Source: Oxyruncus cristatus
Lineage: Eukaryota > Chordata > Aves > Passeriformes > Cotingidae
Direction of reading: 5' to 3'
NCBI GenBank assembly: GCA_013399855.1
Contig: VXAY01006182.1
Location: forward strand, 36,940-100,939
DNA: 64,000 nucleotides
In this document: positions 1-10,722 of the stretch, piece by piece
How positions within the stretch are numbered: the first letter of the stretch is position 1
Layout of the letters: each line of letters opens with the position of its first letter
Translations under genes and position numbers: made by a program
Notes under the pieces: generated by a model
Databases searched by the model: none
What the model was told of the DNA's origin: nothing
The model's input: only the letters and a program-made list of their open reading frames with translations

Positions 1-731
1 CAGAACAAAAGCATTTAAGTACTCAAAGCCATAAGTAAAATCCCTGGGGGCTGTGACAATTTAATAACAGCCTAATTAATTCACTTAAAGTTCTCCTGAC
101 ATACAGGAGTGCATTTTTATTAAGAATTGGTTTCTAATAATGCATGAATTCTGTGCTGCCACACCCCCACCCCTTTGCTCATCTGCACCTACAAACATCA
201 GAAAAAACACCAGCAAAGGGAACAGCAATTTTTAAATCTCCCTGCACGACTCGTTCCTGAAGTTACTTCTTGATATTAATTCCCATTTAACAGTAATCTC
301 AGAGAGAATAAAAATTCTCATGGACTATAATTCTTCTGAAACAAGAACAAAAAAAAAAACCTATAAGAAAAGTCAGCACACAGTTAATTTGGGGAAAGTT
401 TGTCTTTTCTCTGCACACTGGCTCCAGTTTCCAATTTTCTCCCAGGTAGAGAAGGTTTACTTGTCCTTCAGCTCTGCACTGGTTGGTTTTATTTCCGGTG
501 TTTCTCACATATTCCCTCCTTTCCATCCCAGATCCTTCTCCATTTAGGGTGGTAGATTTACATGTCCCTGCCCTGTGCCCACAGAGAATCCCTGCAGTGC
601 CAATAACTGCTCCACAAGGACACTTTCCTGCTGCTTGGTTGCCCCAAATCCAGTGTTCCCCACACCCTGCAGGAAGATCCTTCCAGAATCCATGGCTTCT
701 GGAAGGAGCTTGTTCCATCAACCCTTTAGAA

Positions 732-865
732 GCAGGATTTCCATTTCTGGTTGGAATTTCCACACCCAGCCCACGCTAATTCTACTTAACTACAGAATCA
801 GAAGACAGGTCTGGAATCTCAGGGCCCTTTTTACTTTTAGCTTGACACCACAACCAGAGTAACAA
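732..865 (+). repeat. Unknown duplicated segment, copy 1
   Basis: This matches 1797-1932 closely (GGTTGGAATTTCCACA, CTACAGAATCAGAAGACA, TCTGGAATCTCAGGGCC, AGCTTGACACCACAA). Both copies have open frames with a similar peptide, but no protein family is recognised. It may be a dispersed repeat or a local duplication. Confidence 0.6.
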
Positions 866-1571
866 GAAGGATTAAATGAGTGATAGCGACTGAAGGAGGG
901 AGGAGGCAGAAGAGGTGACAGGAGCAGCAAAAGTGCCATCAGGACAGGCATCGAGTCAGAGCCACGTCTCATGCAGCAGGAAGGTCACAAGACATGGAAT
1001 ATTTAGGAAGTAAAGCCCCAAACTGGCCAAGAAGCTGCTCTGATGACAGAAAGCCTTGGTGTGTGCCACCAGAGATAAGTTAATCCCCACGTCTACATCC
1101 CAAACCCTGCTGGGAGCTTTGTAACTAAGTGACCTACATAAATTTTGCTTTCTGTGACATTTTAAATCTGTGAGGGGAGGGAGTAAAAGAGGGAAAGGCT
1201 TTCCTGAGTTTCCTTTCCCTTTGAAACTAATCTTGATTTAATAGAAAAATTGGCAGGCATTTTGTTGTTGTTACGCTCTGCTGATACTCTCTTTTAAGAG
1301 GAAAAAAAGGAAAAAGAGATAATTGTGCAAGGCAGCAACTGATAACTACTCTTCAGAAAGATTTTCCCTCTGCATCTCAAGATCTTCGTGATTATCTGAA
1401 GTGATTTGTACAGCTGAGTGCAGCAGGTCAGGGTAACATCCTGACAGCAAACAGTTTGTGAAAGATCCCTGCAGGCAACACAGGACTGACCCAGCCAGGC
1501 TGAACTATTGGGTTATTTATGACAAATAGGAATTTAAAGAAATTAAACTCCTCCAGAACAGTGAATCATTG

Positions 1572-1793
1572 TAGAATCATGGAATGGTTTGGATTGGGAG
1601 GGACATTATGGATCATCCAGTCCCACCCACTGCCATGGGCAGGGACACCTCCCGCTAGCCCAGGTTGCTCCAACCTGGCCTTGGACACTTCCAGGCACCC
1701 ACGGGCAGGCTCCTGCAAGGGGCTCTCAGGTCTCCCTGGAGCCTTCTCTTCTCCGGGTGAAGCCCCCCAGCTCTCCCAGCCAGGCTCCAGAGC
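1572..1793 (-). mobile_element. CR1 LINE fragment
   Basis: This is the antisense CR1 3' end: TAGAATCATGGAATGGTTT, CATGGGCAGGGACACCTCCC, TGGCCTTGGACACTTCCAGG. An internal deletion near 1710 joins it to an upstream CR1 part (CTCTCAGGTCTCCCTGGAGC). Confidence 0.8.
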
Positions 1794-1796
1794 AGG

Positions 1797-1932
1797 GTTT
1801 CCATTTAGGTGTTGCTGGTTGGAATTTCCACATCCAGTCTACATTAATTCTACTTCACTACAGAATCAGAAGACAAGTCTGGAATCTCAGGGCCTTTTTT
1901 ACTTTCAGCTTGACACCACAATCACAGTAACA
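1797..1932 (+). repeat. Unknown duplicated segment, copy 2
   Basis: This is the second copy of the 732-865 segment, in the same orientation about 1065 bases away. It directly abuts the CR1 piece at 1572-1793. A few small insertions separate the copies. Confidence 0.6.
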
Positions 1933-3846
1933 ATAACGACGGAGTGACTGAACTGTATCTGAGCCACAAAACTGGTGCTGCTCTAACATTTCTTTGCCTC
2001 CAAATAACACACATTACCAGCACAAACTCTCTCACTTTTGACAGCAATAGTGCAGTGGAAAATAAGCAAAGCATTTAATGTAGACACCTTACAAAAGTGA
2101 GATCAAACTTGTGAGCACAGCACCACTCACGGGGTTAAAGAGCCCCACTTGAATTTTCAGATAGATCCAAGCTGAAGATTTGCAGTTTGCTGAGTAAATT
2201 TTAAAGATGACTAACGATCTTTGGAATAATCTATATGGAATTGGGGATTTAGAGTCATGTGGTGATGCATTTTGCCTAATAACTCTGGGGGAAGAGGGAC
2301 AGAAGAGGACAGAAAGAGAGCTATGACAAAAATTTCTCCCAAGGCCACAATTCAGGTTTTTCTTCTTTCAGCCCACAAAGAGAACCAGGAAAATATAAGA
2401 ATCACATTCCAGGACATTTCCATAGAAAAACCAGAACTTTTTTTCCCCTCACTATTAGTAAGAGAAGAAAAAAAGGGTTTATTACAAAGAAGACAAATTC
2501 AGAAGTACCCTGCATGCTCAGTGCACACATAATTCACTTTGCTGAGTGTACTGAGGGGACTCACTGTGCAGCAAATCTAGTTCTGGTGAGCTCAGCTTCT
2601 ATAATATTTTTTAAAAAAATCTCCAAGTTGTAGTATAAGGCTCGGGAGCTCCTGAGCACTGAATGATTAAGTCCAAGAGAAGGAGGCAATTCTAGATGTC
2701 AGTGTGCAAAAGCTGCTGTGCTTTATTTTATTTGTGTGTTGATATTCTGCAATAAACGCAGTCCATGGCTGAAGTATCATTGGTGCCAATGAATGGGGGG
2801 ATAACACGGATAAGCATGGAGCGTATTTTGTGCCCTTCATACTGATGTGGTTGGGAGCACTGCTGCTACAATGACAAGGGACAGCACAGGCAGAAGACGT
2901 CTCCATAAATCAGCATTAGAGAACAGAACAGAACTGCTCAAGGCCTCTCCTTACCCATCAACATCCATACAACAGAGGCAGAACATTCCCTTGTGCAGAA
3001 CTACAGAAATCTGGAAGTGGTTCTACAAGTAAAATCTTCCAAGTGCAACTTTCAAGGGAAAGTAGAGATGGAAAATGTCCTCAGTCTCAAACTGTGGTTC
3101 CTCACTCATTCAGCAACTCTGGAACTCCTCGGGTCCCTTCCAATTTCTCCATGAATCAGCCACAGGATTCGGAGGTATTTTAGGAACATCATCTCTGAGG
3201 AACTGGCCAGGAGAAGCCTCTCTACTACAGATGAGCTGCTCTACTAAAAGCCTGCACGGCAGCCTTGGGAAAGCAGGAGCACAAGGATAAATGCAGAAGA
3301 TGAGTCAGGAACTCACAGCTTTGACTCACCACTGCTGGCAATGAGCTCAACAATTAAGAATAGCCTAGAAATGACCTTAGCTCCTGTTTTTCTAGGAGGG
3401 TTTGAGGATGTTTGTGCCACAAAGTGCCCAGGCAGGAGGATCTCCTGGTTAATCAATCTTACAGGTGACCTACAAAACTCCTGAGCTTGTTCACTTCCCA
3501 TGAACACACAGACTGAGGAAGATGCCCTGTCTGCTTCCACTAATTTTTTGCTCAATTACAGCTTTCTTGCTCTTTTTTTTTTTTTTTTAATTAAAAATAG
3601 CATCTCTGACACACTTTTGAGAGAGACTTGAGCAGGACTTGCATCCCACCATCTGCTCTCACAGTTGCTTGTGTAACCAGTACATGGAAAGGCATCCTCT
3701 TCCTTCCTCCCTTCCCCTCTCCTCTTCCTCCATACACTCCATCATTGTGGTGGTTAAAGCTGCTCCATTGTTCTTGCCAAAATTGGTGCCCTGCTGCCTC
3801 CCTCAGCTTGGGAAAGGAATTAAAACAGGGCAAACAGGTAATTCAA

Positions 3847-6800
3847 TTATCCACCAAGTTGATTAACAGGGCAAAAACATCTCCCACAATAAATTCCAAA
3901 GTCATGTTTATTTTGGAGGGAAAAACTCCACGTTTCTGATACCGGAGAGAAAAAAACCTTAACAGTCCAGTAAAATCTGAGGATTACAGTTAAATTTAAA
4001 ACGTGGATCCGTTTTTTTAATGCATTTTTCCTGAGTCTGTGATAATGCATCACTAGGATAATCCCACTATACTAGGAGCATCGAAGTATGGGAGACAAAT
4101 GGCTTTCCAAGAAAGCCTAAAAGAGAAACTTGGTATTTAATTACCTGGCTAATTATCCAGCTTAATAGCCTGTATATAAAATTTAAGTCTAGTTAAAAGT
4201 TTACATCCCCTCTCGGAAGAAATGATTACAACCTCTACTAAGTTACTGAACTCACCAGTACGAGTTTTCACAACAGAGCTGTCTTGTTTAACCTCAGCTT
4301 CTTTGTTTTTCAGATCTCTCCATCTTCCCATGGCATCAACCCATTTTCCTATGGCGTCCCTTTCCAGAGCTGCAGGATCCACTCCTTCAGATTGCTCCTC
4401 TGCAATGCAAAAAGGCAACTTTGGACATACCTTGTGAGGAAAGCAGGACTGCAGGAAAGCAAACAATGCGCCACTGGAAGGAACCCCAAGCCATGGGAAT
4501 ACACAGGTGAGACCAGGGATTTCAGCTAACCAAGCTTCTGTCCCATAAAATACCTCCCACTGCTCATTCCTAATCACCCCATGAACCAGGAGTCACTGAG
4601 AAAATGGGAGCCTGTTCACACATTCAATTTGATCTGTAATGTCAAGTTAATCTCCTCGCCCTCCTCCCTCCTTCACCCCAGCAGTTATTTCCAGCTCTTT
4701 CTTCAGTGGCCACCCGCTCTTGGGAGCTCAGCTGAACTGTCCCAGGGTATTGATCCAAGTGCAAAATAAGTTGGCACAAGGGAAATAAAAATTCTGTAGC
4801 AGCTCCCTGTTCTCCAGCTTGTTCCAGCTGGACTCGAGGATTCTCCTGGGTCCTTTCCAACCCAGAATATTCTGTGACTGTGGGAACTGCAGTTCTGCAG
4901 GAGCTAAGGAGACCACAAAGATGGGAGAGCAAAGACCTGGGAAAAGACAAAACACTTGGAAGGTCTGAGAAGTCCCTGCCAGGGACAGCAAGGTGCACAT
5001 GGCATGGCCCCAACTCAAAACAGGGAGCACGTCCTTTCCCTGCTCTGTTTTCAGGGTTCTAACAGTGAATTCCATGGGCTCAGACAAGGAAATAACGTGT
5101 CCCTGTGGGAGCAGCAGCACGACAGGCTTTCTGTGGGTTTTCTGATTTATAGATGCTGCTCTCAGGAAAATATATACCACAGAAAGCAATCAATTCCCCC
5201 CCAGAAATTCTCTGTGAATTATTCCCCAGTTTCTCATTTAACTGAGAGCATTCAGAAGACTCTGTGATTTGATGAAAATATTAACCTTGTAAAGATAGGA
5301 AGTGGTAACACTTATTAAAGAAACCTCTAAGAACATAGAAAGGATTCCTCCTAGCATGTGTTCCCTGATGTCAAAAATAAGGATTTCAATCATTAGACAT
5401 GGAATAATTTAAAGAATCTTGTTATATTTCCAGGGGGGAAAAAAGAGATTAAAACATATCATTTGTAAAACTACAAAACTTTTAAGCAAAAAAAAAACCA
5501 AACCAAACCCTGTTCCATTTTAGGGATATCTCATGAATTGACATAAGTCAGTGGTCACCTCTTTATTCATATTTTTGAAGCACTGATCTCTAGTGCTGAA
5601 TTCTGTGCTACAATAAACAGGGTTTACATTCATAGGTATGTATTTGACAGCAAAGTTTGGCCTCCATGGTTGGCATTTCAGGCTTAAACAGTATTTTTTA
5701 AGGGATTCTTAAGGATAATGGTGCCAGTTATTACTGTGTAGTGGAAAAAACCTCAAGTAAAGTGTTGGGTGGTTGAGGGACAGGAGGAACATCTCTACTG
5801 GACTTGTCTATAGTAGGAAAAGAAACAGCTTCCCAATATGAAACCATAGTGAGTAACTATAATTAACATTATCTATGATATAATATATAATTAACATATA
5901 CAATACATATTATATTTATAATATATAATTAACATTATGCCAGCTGACCAAGCTGAACTGAACAGAATCAGATCATAAAACTAACAGCCAACAGACATCA
6001 AAATAAATCTTATTTACACTACCTTTAAAAATACATTAAAAGTGTTGTAGCTAATCTTTAAAGCTATAAAGTTTATAGATGTTGCAAGCTCCCAAACTGA
6101 ATCAAAAGATTATTCATCTCTTTAAGTACTCACAATATTTACCAGACCAAACTTGGAAAAAAGAAGAACACAGCAGAATGACAGAGAACTCTGCAGAGAG
6201 AAAAGAAAACCTAACAGGGCATTGAGCTGATTTATCCCTCACCTAATGCAGCTTCTTCATTGCCCAGAGAAGCTGAGGTTGCCCCATCCCCAGAAGTGCT
6301 CAGGGCCAGGTTGGATGGGGAATCCAGCCTTCCTCAGTATTTCAAATCCTGGAACTTTCCCTTGGAAAACATATTTTAGGGCCCAGCTACTTTTCAGATG
6401 TGGTAATTCAGTAATTTGCAGAATATTTTTTTTTAGGATGCCAACAGATTTTCAGCATCACAAGATTACAAAGGGAGGGTTTCCATGGCCAAAATCGTTC
6501 CACACGGAGCTGTTGGCGAAGCTGGGCAGCACACCGAGGGTCTGCTCCTCTGCACAGCAGGAACACTGTGTACAATCTTCACAAGTTTATTTTTGCTGGT
6601 TCGAGTCCCCAGAGCACTGATCTGAAGCTGTGAAAGGAGGTCTCTGGGAGGGAAAACTCTGCGTACCTGCATGACTTTGGCCTGCCAACCATGATGTGCT
6701 TTCCAATACTTCTGAGCCCTCCAAATCCTCGGGGGGACAGCAGGCGCCAGATAGTTTGGTCTCCTCCTCACTGAAGGACTCAAAGGCATCTTCTGAATAG

Positions 6801-6893
6801 TCCAAAGCAGAGCTGCTGTAACTCTGGCTCAACTCCATCCACCCTTTTTGTGGCTCCCAGAGCTCTCCGAAGGACAGTCCCCACGGGGCAACA
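3847..6893 (-). CDS. Unidentified multi-exon gene, 3' part (two well-supported exons plus a tentative last exon)
   Basis: Exon 6667-6893 has a strong acceptor (long T tract, CTTGCAG|TG) and donor CAG|GTACGC, and codes for 75 residues beginning VAPWGLSFGELWEPQ. These include an acidic, serine-rich stretch (SYSSSALDYSEDAFESFSEE). Exon 4256-4399 (acceptor TTTGCATTGCAG, donor ACTG|GTGAGT) adds 48 residues with a charged, helix-prone segment (GKWVDAMGRWRDLKNKEAE). The first exon ends in phase 1 and the second opens in phase 1, so they join without a shift. A possible terminal exon at 3847-3935 follows a pyrimidine-rich tract and CGGTATCAG, joins in the same phase and adds 28 residues ending CPVNQLGG plus a stop. 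Earlier exons are missing and may lie in the CpG-rich block and gap at 8.9-10.0 kb. I do not recognise the family. The last exon is the weakest part. Confidence 0.5.
4823..4880 (+). mobile_element. CR1-like 3' tail fragment
   Basis: The end TGGGTCCTTTCCAACCCAGA followed by ATTCTGTGAC matches CR1 3' tails. It is short and diverged. Confidence 0.45.
5870..5938. repeat. AT-rich low-complexity tract
   Basis: The ATAATATATAATTAACAT motif occurs twice with about 42 bases between starts, giving a hairpin-prone AT tract. Confidence 0.6.
6254..6322 (+). mobile_element. CR1 LINE fragment
   Basis: TGCCCAGAGAAGCTGAGGTT and GGCCAGGTTGGATGGGG are the conserved CR1 3' region. No tail is present. Confidence 0.6.
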
Positions 6894-8383
6894 CTGCAAG
6901 AAAAAACAACAGCAAACAAGTTGAATTTCACAGGGAGAGGGACAGGATTTCTTACAGCACAGGGGACATATGGAGGGCTGTCACAGCTCAGCTCACACCT
7001 CATTTAGCTCCCACAACAAGGGATAAAATCACAACTCAGCCACTGGTTCAAAGCAACACCTTCAAAGCACAAGTTCAGATCCACAGGGTGAGTGCACAGT
7101 AACAATCAGCGCTGAGCATTAGCCAGGAATCCTGAGCAGCATTCCTTTCAAACCCCTGGGGAATTACAGTAACACTTGGACAAAATCCTTCCTCTCAAAG
7201 GGAAAAAAAAAATTAAAATGGTAAATTTTTGCTTTCAGATTTTGAGGCCTCTCGCCACTCCAAAATACAAAACCTCCTTGTTCTGCCTACATTTCTTCTA
7301 GAAAATAAAAAAGAAAACACAACAAGAATGAGCCGGCTGGTGCTCTCAAATGAAGAGTCAAGCTCCTAAAGTGAAAAAGAGATAAAGTTCTCCAGATACA
7401 AGCTCCAGGCACAAAACAGGCCTCAGACAGAAACCTATCACACAACAGATTTATTTTAAAGCTTTGTTTTTACTTATTTACCCTTTTTTAAAATCAGAAT
7501 AATATCCCTTCTTCCTGTGAACTTAGGGACCTAAATAACTTTTGCTCCAATTTTTTCCCTACTCCAGTAAGTAAGGAGAGTAAATATGTGGGCAACATCC
7601 CTCTGGAAAGGTGCTGGCAGCAGTCACAGCTCCTCCACCGGAGAGATGGGAACCCAAGTGTGATAAAAGGAGGTAGAAAAAGGCACTTTCTGTCCTATAC
7701 TTGGGGTTTAGGCAGCTTTGATTTAAAGGTGCTGACTGGCCATTTCCCTACTGAGCAGGCTCTGCTGCCTGTTTTACCCACCCCACTACTGCCAAAATCT
7801 TTCTGCACACTCTGTAAAGACCTTGTGCCCCTAAAACAAATTCAGCCCTTCCTTCCCAAGGCTAGACTTCCAAAGCTCAGCTGCAGTTGCAAATCTGTAA
7901 GTCCAAAGGCTTCCTTTTTGTTTTAACACGGTGCCAAAAAATAAAAGAATTGTTCTGATTTGAAATGTTGAGATCAATAAACACTAAGTAGTTCCTTTGT
8001 TCCTTACACCACCTTTGAGTCAGTGGTTATTAAGGTCTGGTGTGCTGAAGAAAATAACAGGCATTGCAAACAGTGTGAATTCGTTCTCCAGCCCCCAGCT
8101 GACCCAAGTGGCAGCTGCACAAGCAGCATGGGGAGGGTTAAGGAGTAAGAAAATTAATTTCAGTGAGTAATAAGACAGGCTGAGTAAGAAATGTTTCACA
8201 ATACCTGATGCGACTGATACTCATTTCCACAGTGAAAGCAGCTGTTAGCCAAAATATCAGCAGGTAACTGTAATAAACTGTAAGTATGCTTATAAATAGC
8301 ACTTAAAACTGTTTACAGAAAACTGTAAACAGTTTCACAGCAATTGTAAAGTTCTATCTGCTGTATTCACTGTGTAACCTGTT

Positions 8384-8868
8384 CTAGTGGAAGGTGTCCC
8401 TGCCCGTGGCAGGGGGGTTGGAAGGGACCTTAAAGCCCATCCAGTCCCATCCCTGCCATGGGCAGGAACACCTTCCACCAGCCCAGGTTGCTCCAAGCCC
8501 CGTCCAACCCGGCCTTGGACACTTCCAGGGATCCAGGGGCAGCCACAGCTTCTCTGGGCAACCTGTGCCAGGGCCTCCCCACCCTCACAGGGAACAATTC
8601 CTTCCCAATATCCCATCTATCCCCGCCCTCTGGCAGTGGGAAGCCACTCCCTGTGTCCTGTCCCTCCATCCCTTGTCCCCAGTCCCTCTCCAGCTCTCCT
8701 GGAGCCCCTTTAGGCCCTGCAAGGGGCTCTCAGGTCTCCCTGGAGCTTCTCTTCTCCAGGGAACCCCCCCAGCTCTCCCGGCCTGGCTCCATGTCAGAGG
8801 GGCTCCAGCCCTGGGAGCAGCTCCGGGGCCTCCTCTGGACTCCTCCAGCAGCTCCGTGTCCGATAACT
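8384..8868 (-). mobile_element. CR1 LINE copy with an inverted tail-to-tail end
   Basis: From about 8420 the copy is antisense CR1 (GGCCTTGGACACTTCCAGGG, AGCTTCTCTGGGCAACCTGT), reaching well upstream of the 3' end. Bases 8384-8420 are instead a sense-strand piece of the same CR1 tail, so the two meet head-on. Confidence 0.8.
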
Positions 8869-9007
8869 CCTCATCCGCGCTCCCCCCTCCTTCCCCTCGG
8901 CCCCTCACGGGCTCCGGGAGCCGCTCAGTCCCTCTCACCCCCTCCGGGACGGCTCCTTACCCAGCCCCGGCTCCCCAGGCCGGGGAGAGGCGGCCCCGGC
9001 CGGGAAA

Positions 9008-9099
9008 GGGGCGGGATGGGCCGGGGATGGAAATGGGGCGGGGATGGGAACGGGGCGGGGACGGGGCGGAGACGGGAATGGGACGGGGGTGGGAATGGG
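9008..9099 (+). repeat. G-rich minisatellite with G-quadruplex potential
   Basis: Units of the kind CGGGGATGGGAA and CGGGGACGGGG repeat imperfectly, with runs of three or more G every few bases, up to the edge of the gap. The array probably continues into the unsequenced part. Confidence 0.7.
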
Positions 9100-10019
9100 N
9101 NNNNNNNNNNNNNNNNNNNNNNNNNNNNNNNNNNNNNNNNNNNNNNNNNNNNNNNNNNNNNNNNNNNNNNNNNNNNNNNNNNNNNNNNNNNNNNNNNNNN
9201 NNNNNNNNNNNNNNNNNNNNNNNNNNNNNNNNNNNNNNNNNNNNNNNNNNNNNNNNNNNNNNNNNNNNNNNNNNNNNNNNNNNNNNNNNNNNNNNNNNNN
9301 NNNNNNNNNNNNNNNNNNNNNNNNNNNNNNNNNNNNNNNNNNNNNNNNNNNNNNNNNNNNNNNNNNNNNNNNNNNNNNNNNNNNNNNNNNNNNNNNNNNN
9401 NNNNNNNNNNNNNNNNNNNNNNNNNNNNNNNNNNNNNNNNNNNNNNNNNNNNNNNNNNNNNNNNNNNNNNNNNNNNNNNNNNNNNNNNNNNNNNNNNNNN
9501 NNNNNNNNNNNNNNNNNNNNNNNNNNNNNNNNNNNNNNNNNNNNNNNNNNNNNNNNNNNNNNNNNNNNNNNNNNNNNNNNNNNNNNNNNNNNNNNNNNNN
9601 NNNNNNNNNNNNNNNNNNNNNNNNNNNNNNNNNNNNNNNNNNNNNNNNNNNNNNNNNNNNNNNNNNNNNNNNNNNNNNNNNNNNNNNNNNNNNNNNNNNN
9701 NNNNNNNNNNNNNNNNNNNNNNNNNNNNNNNNNNNNNNNNNNNNNNNNNNNNNNNNNNNNNNNNNNNNNNNNNNNNNNNNNNNNNNNNNNNNNNNNNNNN
9801 NNNNNNNNNNNNNNNNNNNNNNNNNNNNNNNNNNNNNNNNNNNNNNNNNNNNNNNNNNNNNNNNNNNNNNNNNNNNNNNNNNNNNNNNNNNNNNNNNNNN
9901 NNNNNNNNNNNNNNNNNNNNNNNNNNNNNNNNNNNNNNNNNNNNNNNNNNNNNNNNNNNNNNNNNNNNNNNNNNNNNNNNNNNNNNNNNNNNNNNNNNNN
10001 NNNNNNNNNNNNNNNNNNN
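9100..10019. other. Assembly gap (920 N)
   Basis: This is a run of N. Long open frames that cross it are artefacts of translating N. Confidence 1.
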
Positions 10020-10227
10020 CCCCGACACAGCCCCACGTCCCAGGGCCGTCCACACCAAGCCATGCCTGTTACACATATGAAACATCCGAAATCATTGCAA
10101 AAACACGGGTTAAAGGGCCGGCCGTGGAGCATTACAATGACTTCTGCTAAAAACATCCTCAGCTCCAGGTCACTCTGCACCTCTGTTTTGACATTAGGAC
10201 AGAAAAGCCAAGAGAAACAGTAGGTAA

Positions 10228-10277
10228 TTTTTAAATTACTTTTTTACCATTATTTTTAAATTACTCTTTTACCATTA
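10228..10277 (+). repeat. 25-bp tandem duplication
   Basis: Two nearly identical 25-base units (TTTTTAAATTACTTTTTTAC and its copy with one T-to-C change) lie side by side. The block is bracketed by ATTAGGACAG at 10193-10202 and 10275-10284. Confidence 0.7.
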
Positions 10278-10469
10278 GGACAGTGTATCATATCCCAGAA
10301 GATGAACACAGATGGTTCTCGAGATGCCTGTAATTCTTTCTCTTCAAAACAACAGAGTCACTCTGCACAACTCCCCCCACCCCCGTCAGGAGGCTGTGGT
10401 GAGGTGGGGTCTGGTCTGTTTGCTGTGCCTGCAGTGAGAGGAAAGAGGGAATGGCCTCAAACTGAGACA

Positions 10470-10722
10470 GGGGAGATCCAGATTAGATATCAGGAAACAA
10501 ATTTCCACTGGTCAGGTAATCAGGCATTTGGACCAGGGAGAGACTCTACCACCCAAGGAGGTCCTGGAGTCACCATCCCTGGAGGCATTGAAGAGGCATC
10601 TGGATTTGGCACTGGGTAATGTGATTTAGGTGTTTAGGGGTTATAGTGGTGATGTTGTGTTGATGCTTGGACTGGCTGACCTTAAAGGTCTCTTCCAACC
10701 TTGGTGACCCTGTGATATACTT
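10470..10722 (+). mobile_element. CR1 LINE fragment
   Basis: It holds AGATTAGATATCAGGAAACA, a GGAGTCACCATCCCTGGAGG segment and the 3' end GACCTTAAAGGTCTCTTCCA, in the order of a sense CR1 3' end. Confidence 0.75.

Larger units (their letters stand above)
1..3846. other. Non-coding stretch, left end
   Basis: Apart from the duplicated segment and one CR1 piece, I see only short open frames without splice or codon support. Later exons or the 3' UTR of the minus-strand gene could lie here. An ATTAAA next to an 18-base A run (minus strand, about 3571-3595) is a possible poly(A) site. Confidence 0.5.
8840..10080. promoter_or_regulatory. CpG-rich block around an assembly gap, possible promoter
   Basis: Both sides of the gap are rich in CpG (for example GGCGGCCCCGGCCGGG near 8990-9006 and GGGCCGGCCGTGG near 10115-10127) against CpG-poor surroundings. 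It lies about 2 kb upstream of the first recognised exon of the minus-strand gene, so a promoter and first exon here are plausible. Part of the left flank is CR1. Confidence 0.4.

Noticed and set aside
6598..6608. GGTTCGAGTCC, a perfect tRNA B-box
   Set aside because: The flanks cannot form a T-arm stem and no A-box or acceptor stem is present.
8585..8938. Minus-strand open frame of 117 codons starting in the CpG-rich flank
   Set aside because: Most of it is CR1 sense sequence, so a first exon cannot be claimed from it.
8394..10223. Very long open frames on both strands
   Set aside because: They cross the N gap and CR1 sequence; their length is an artefact.
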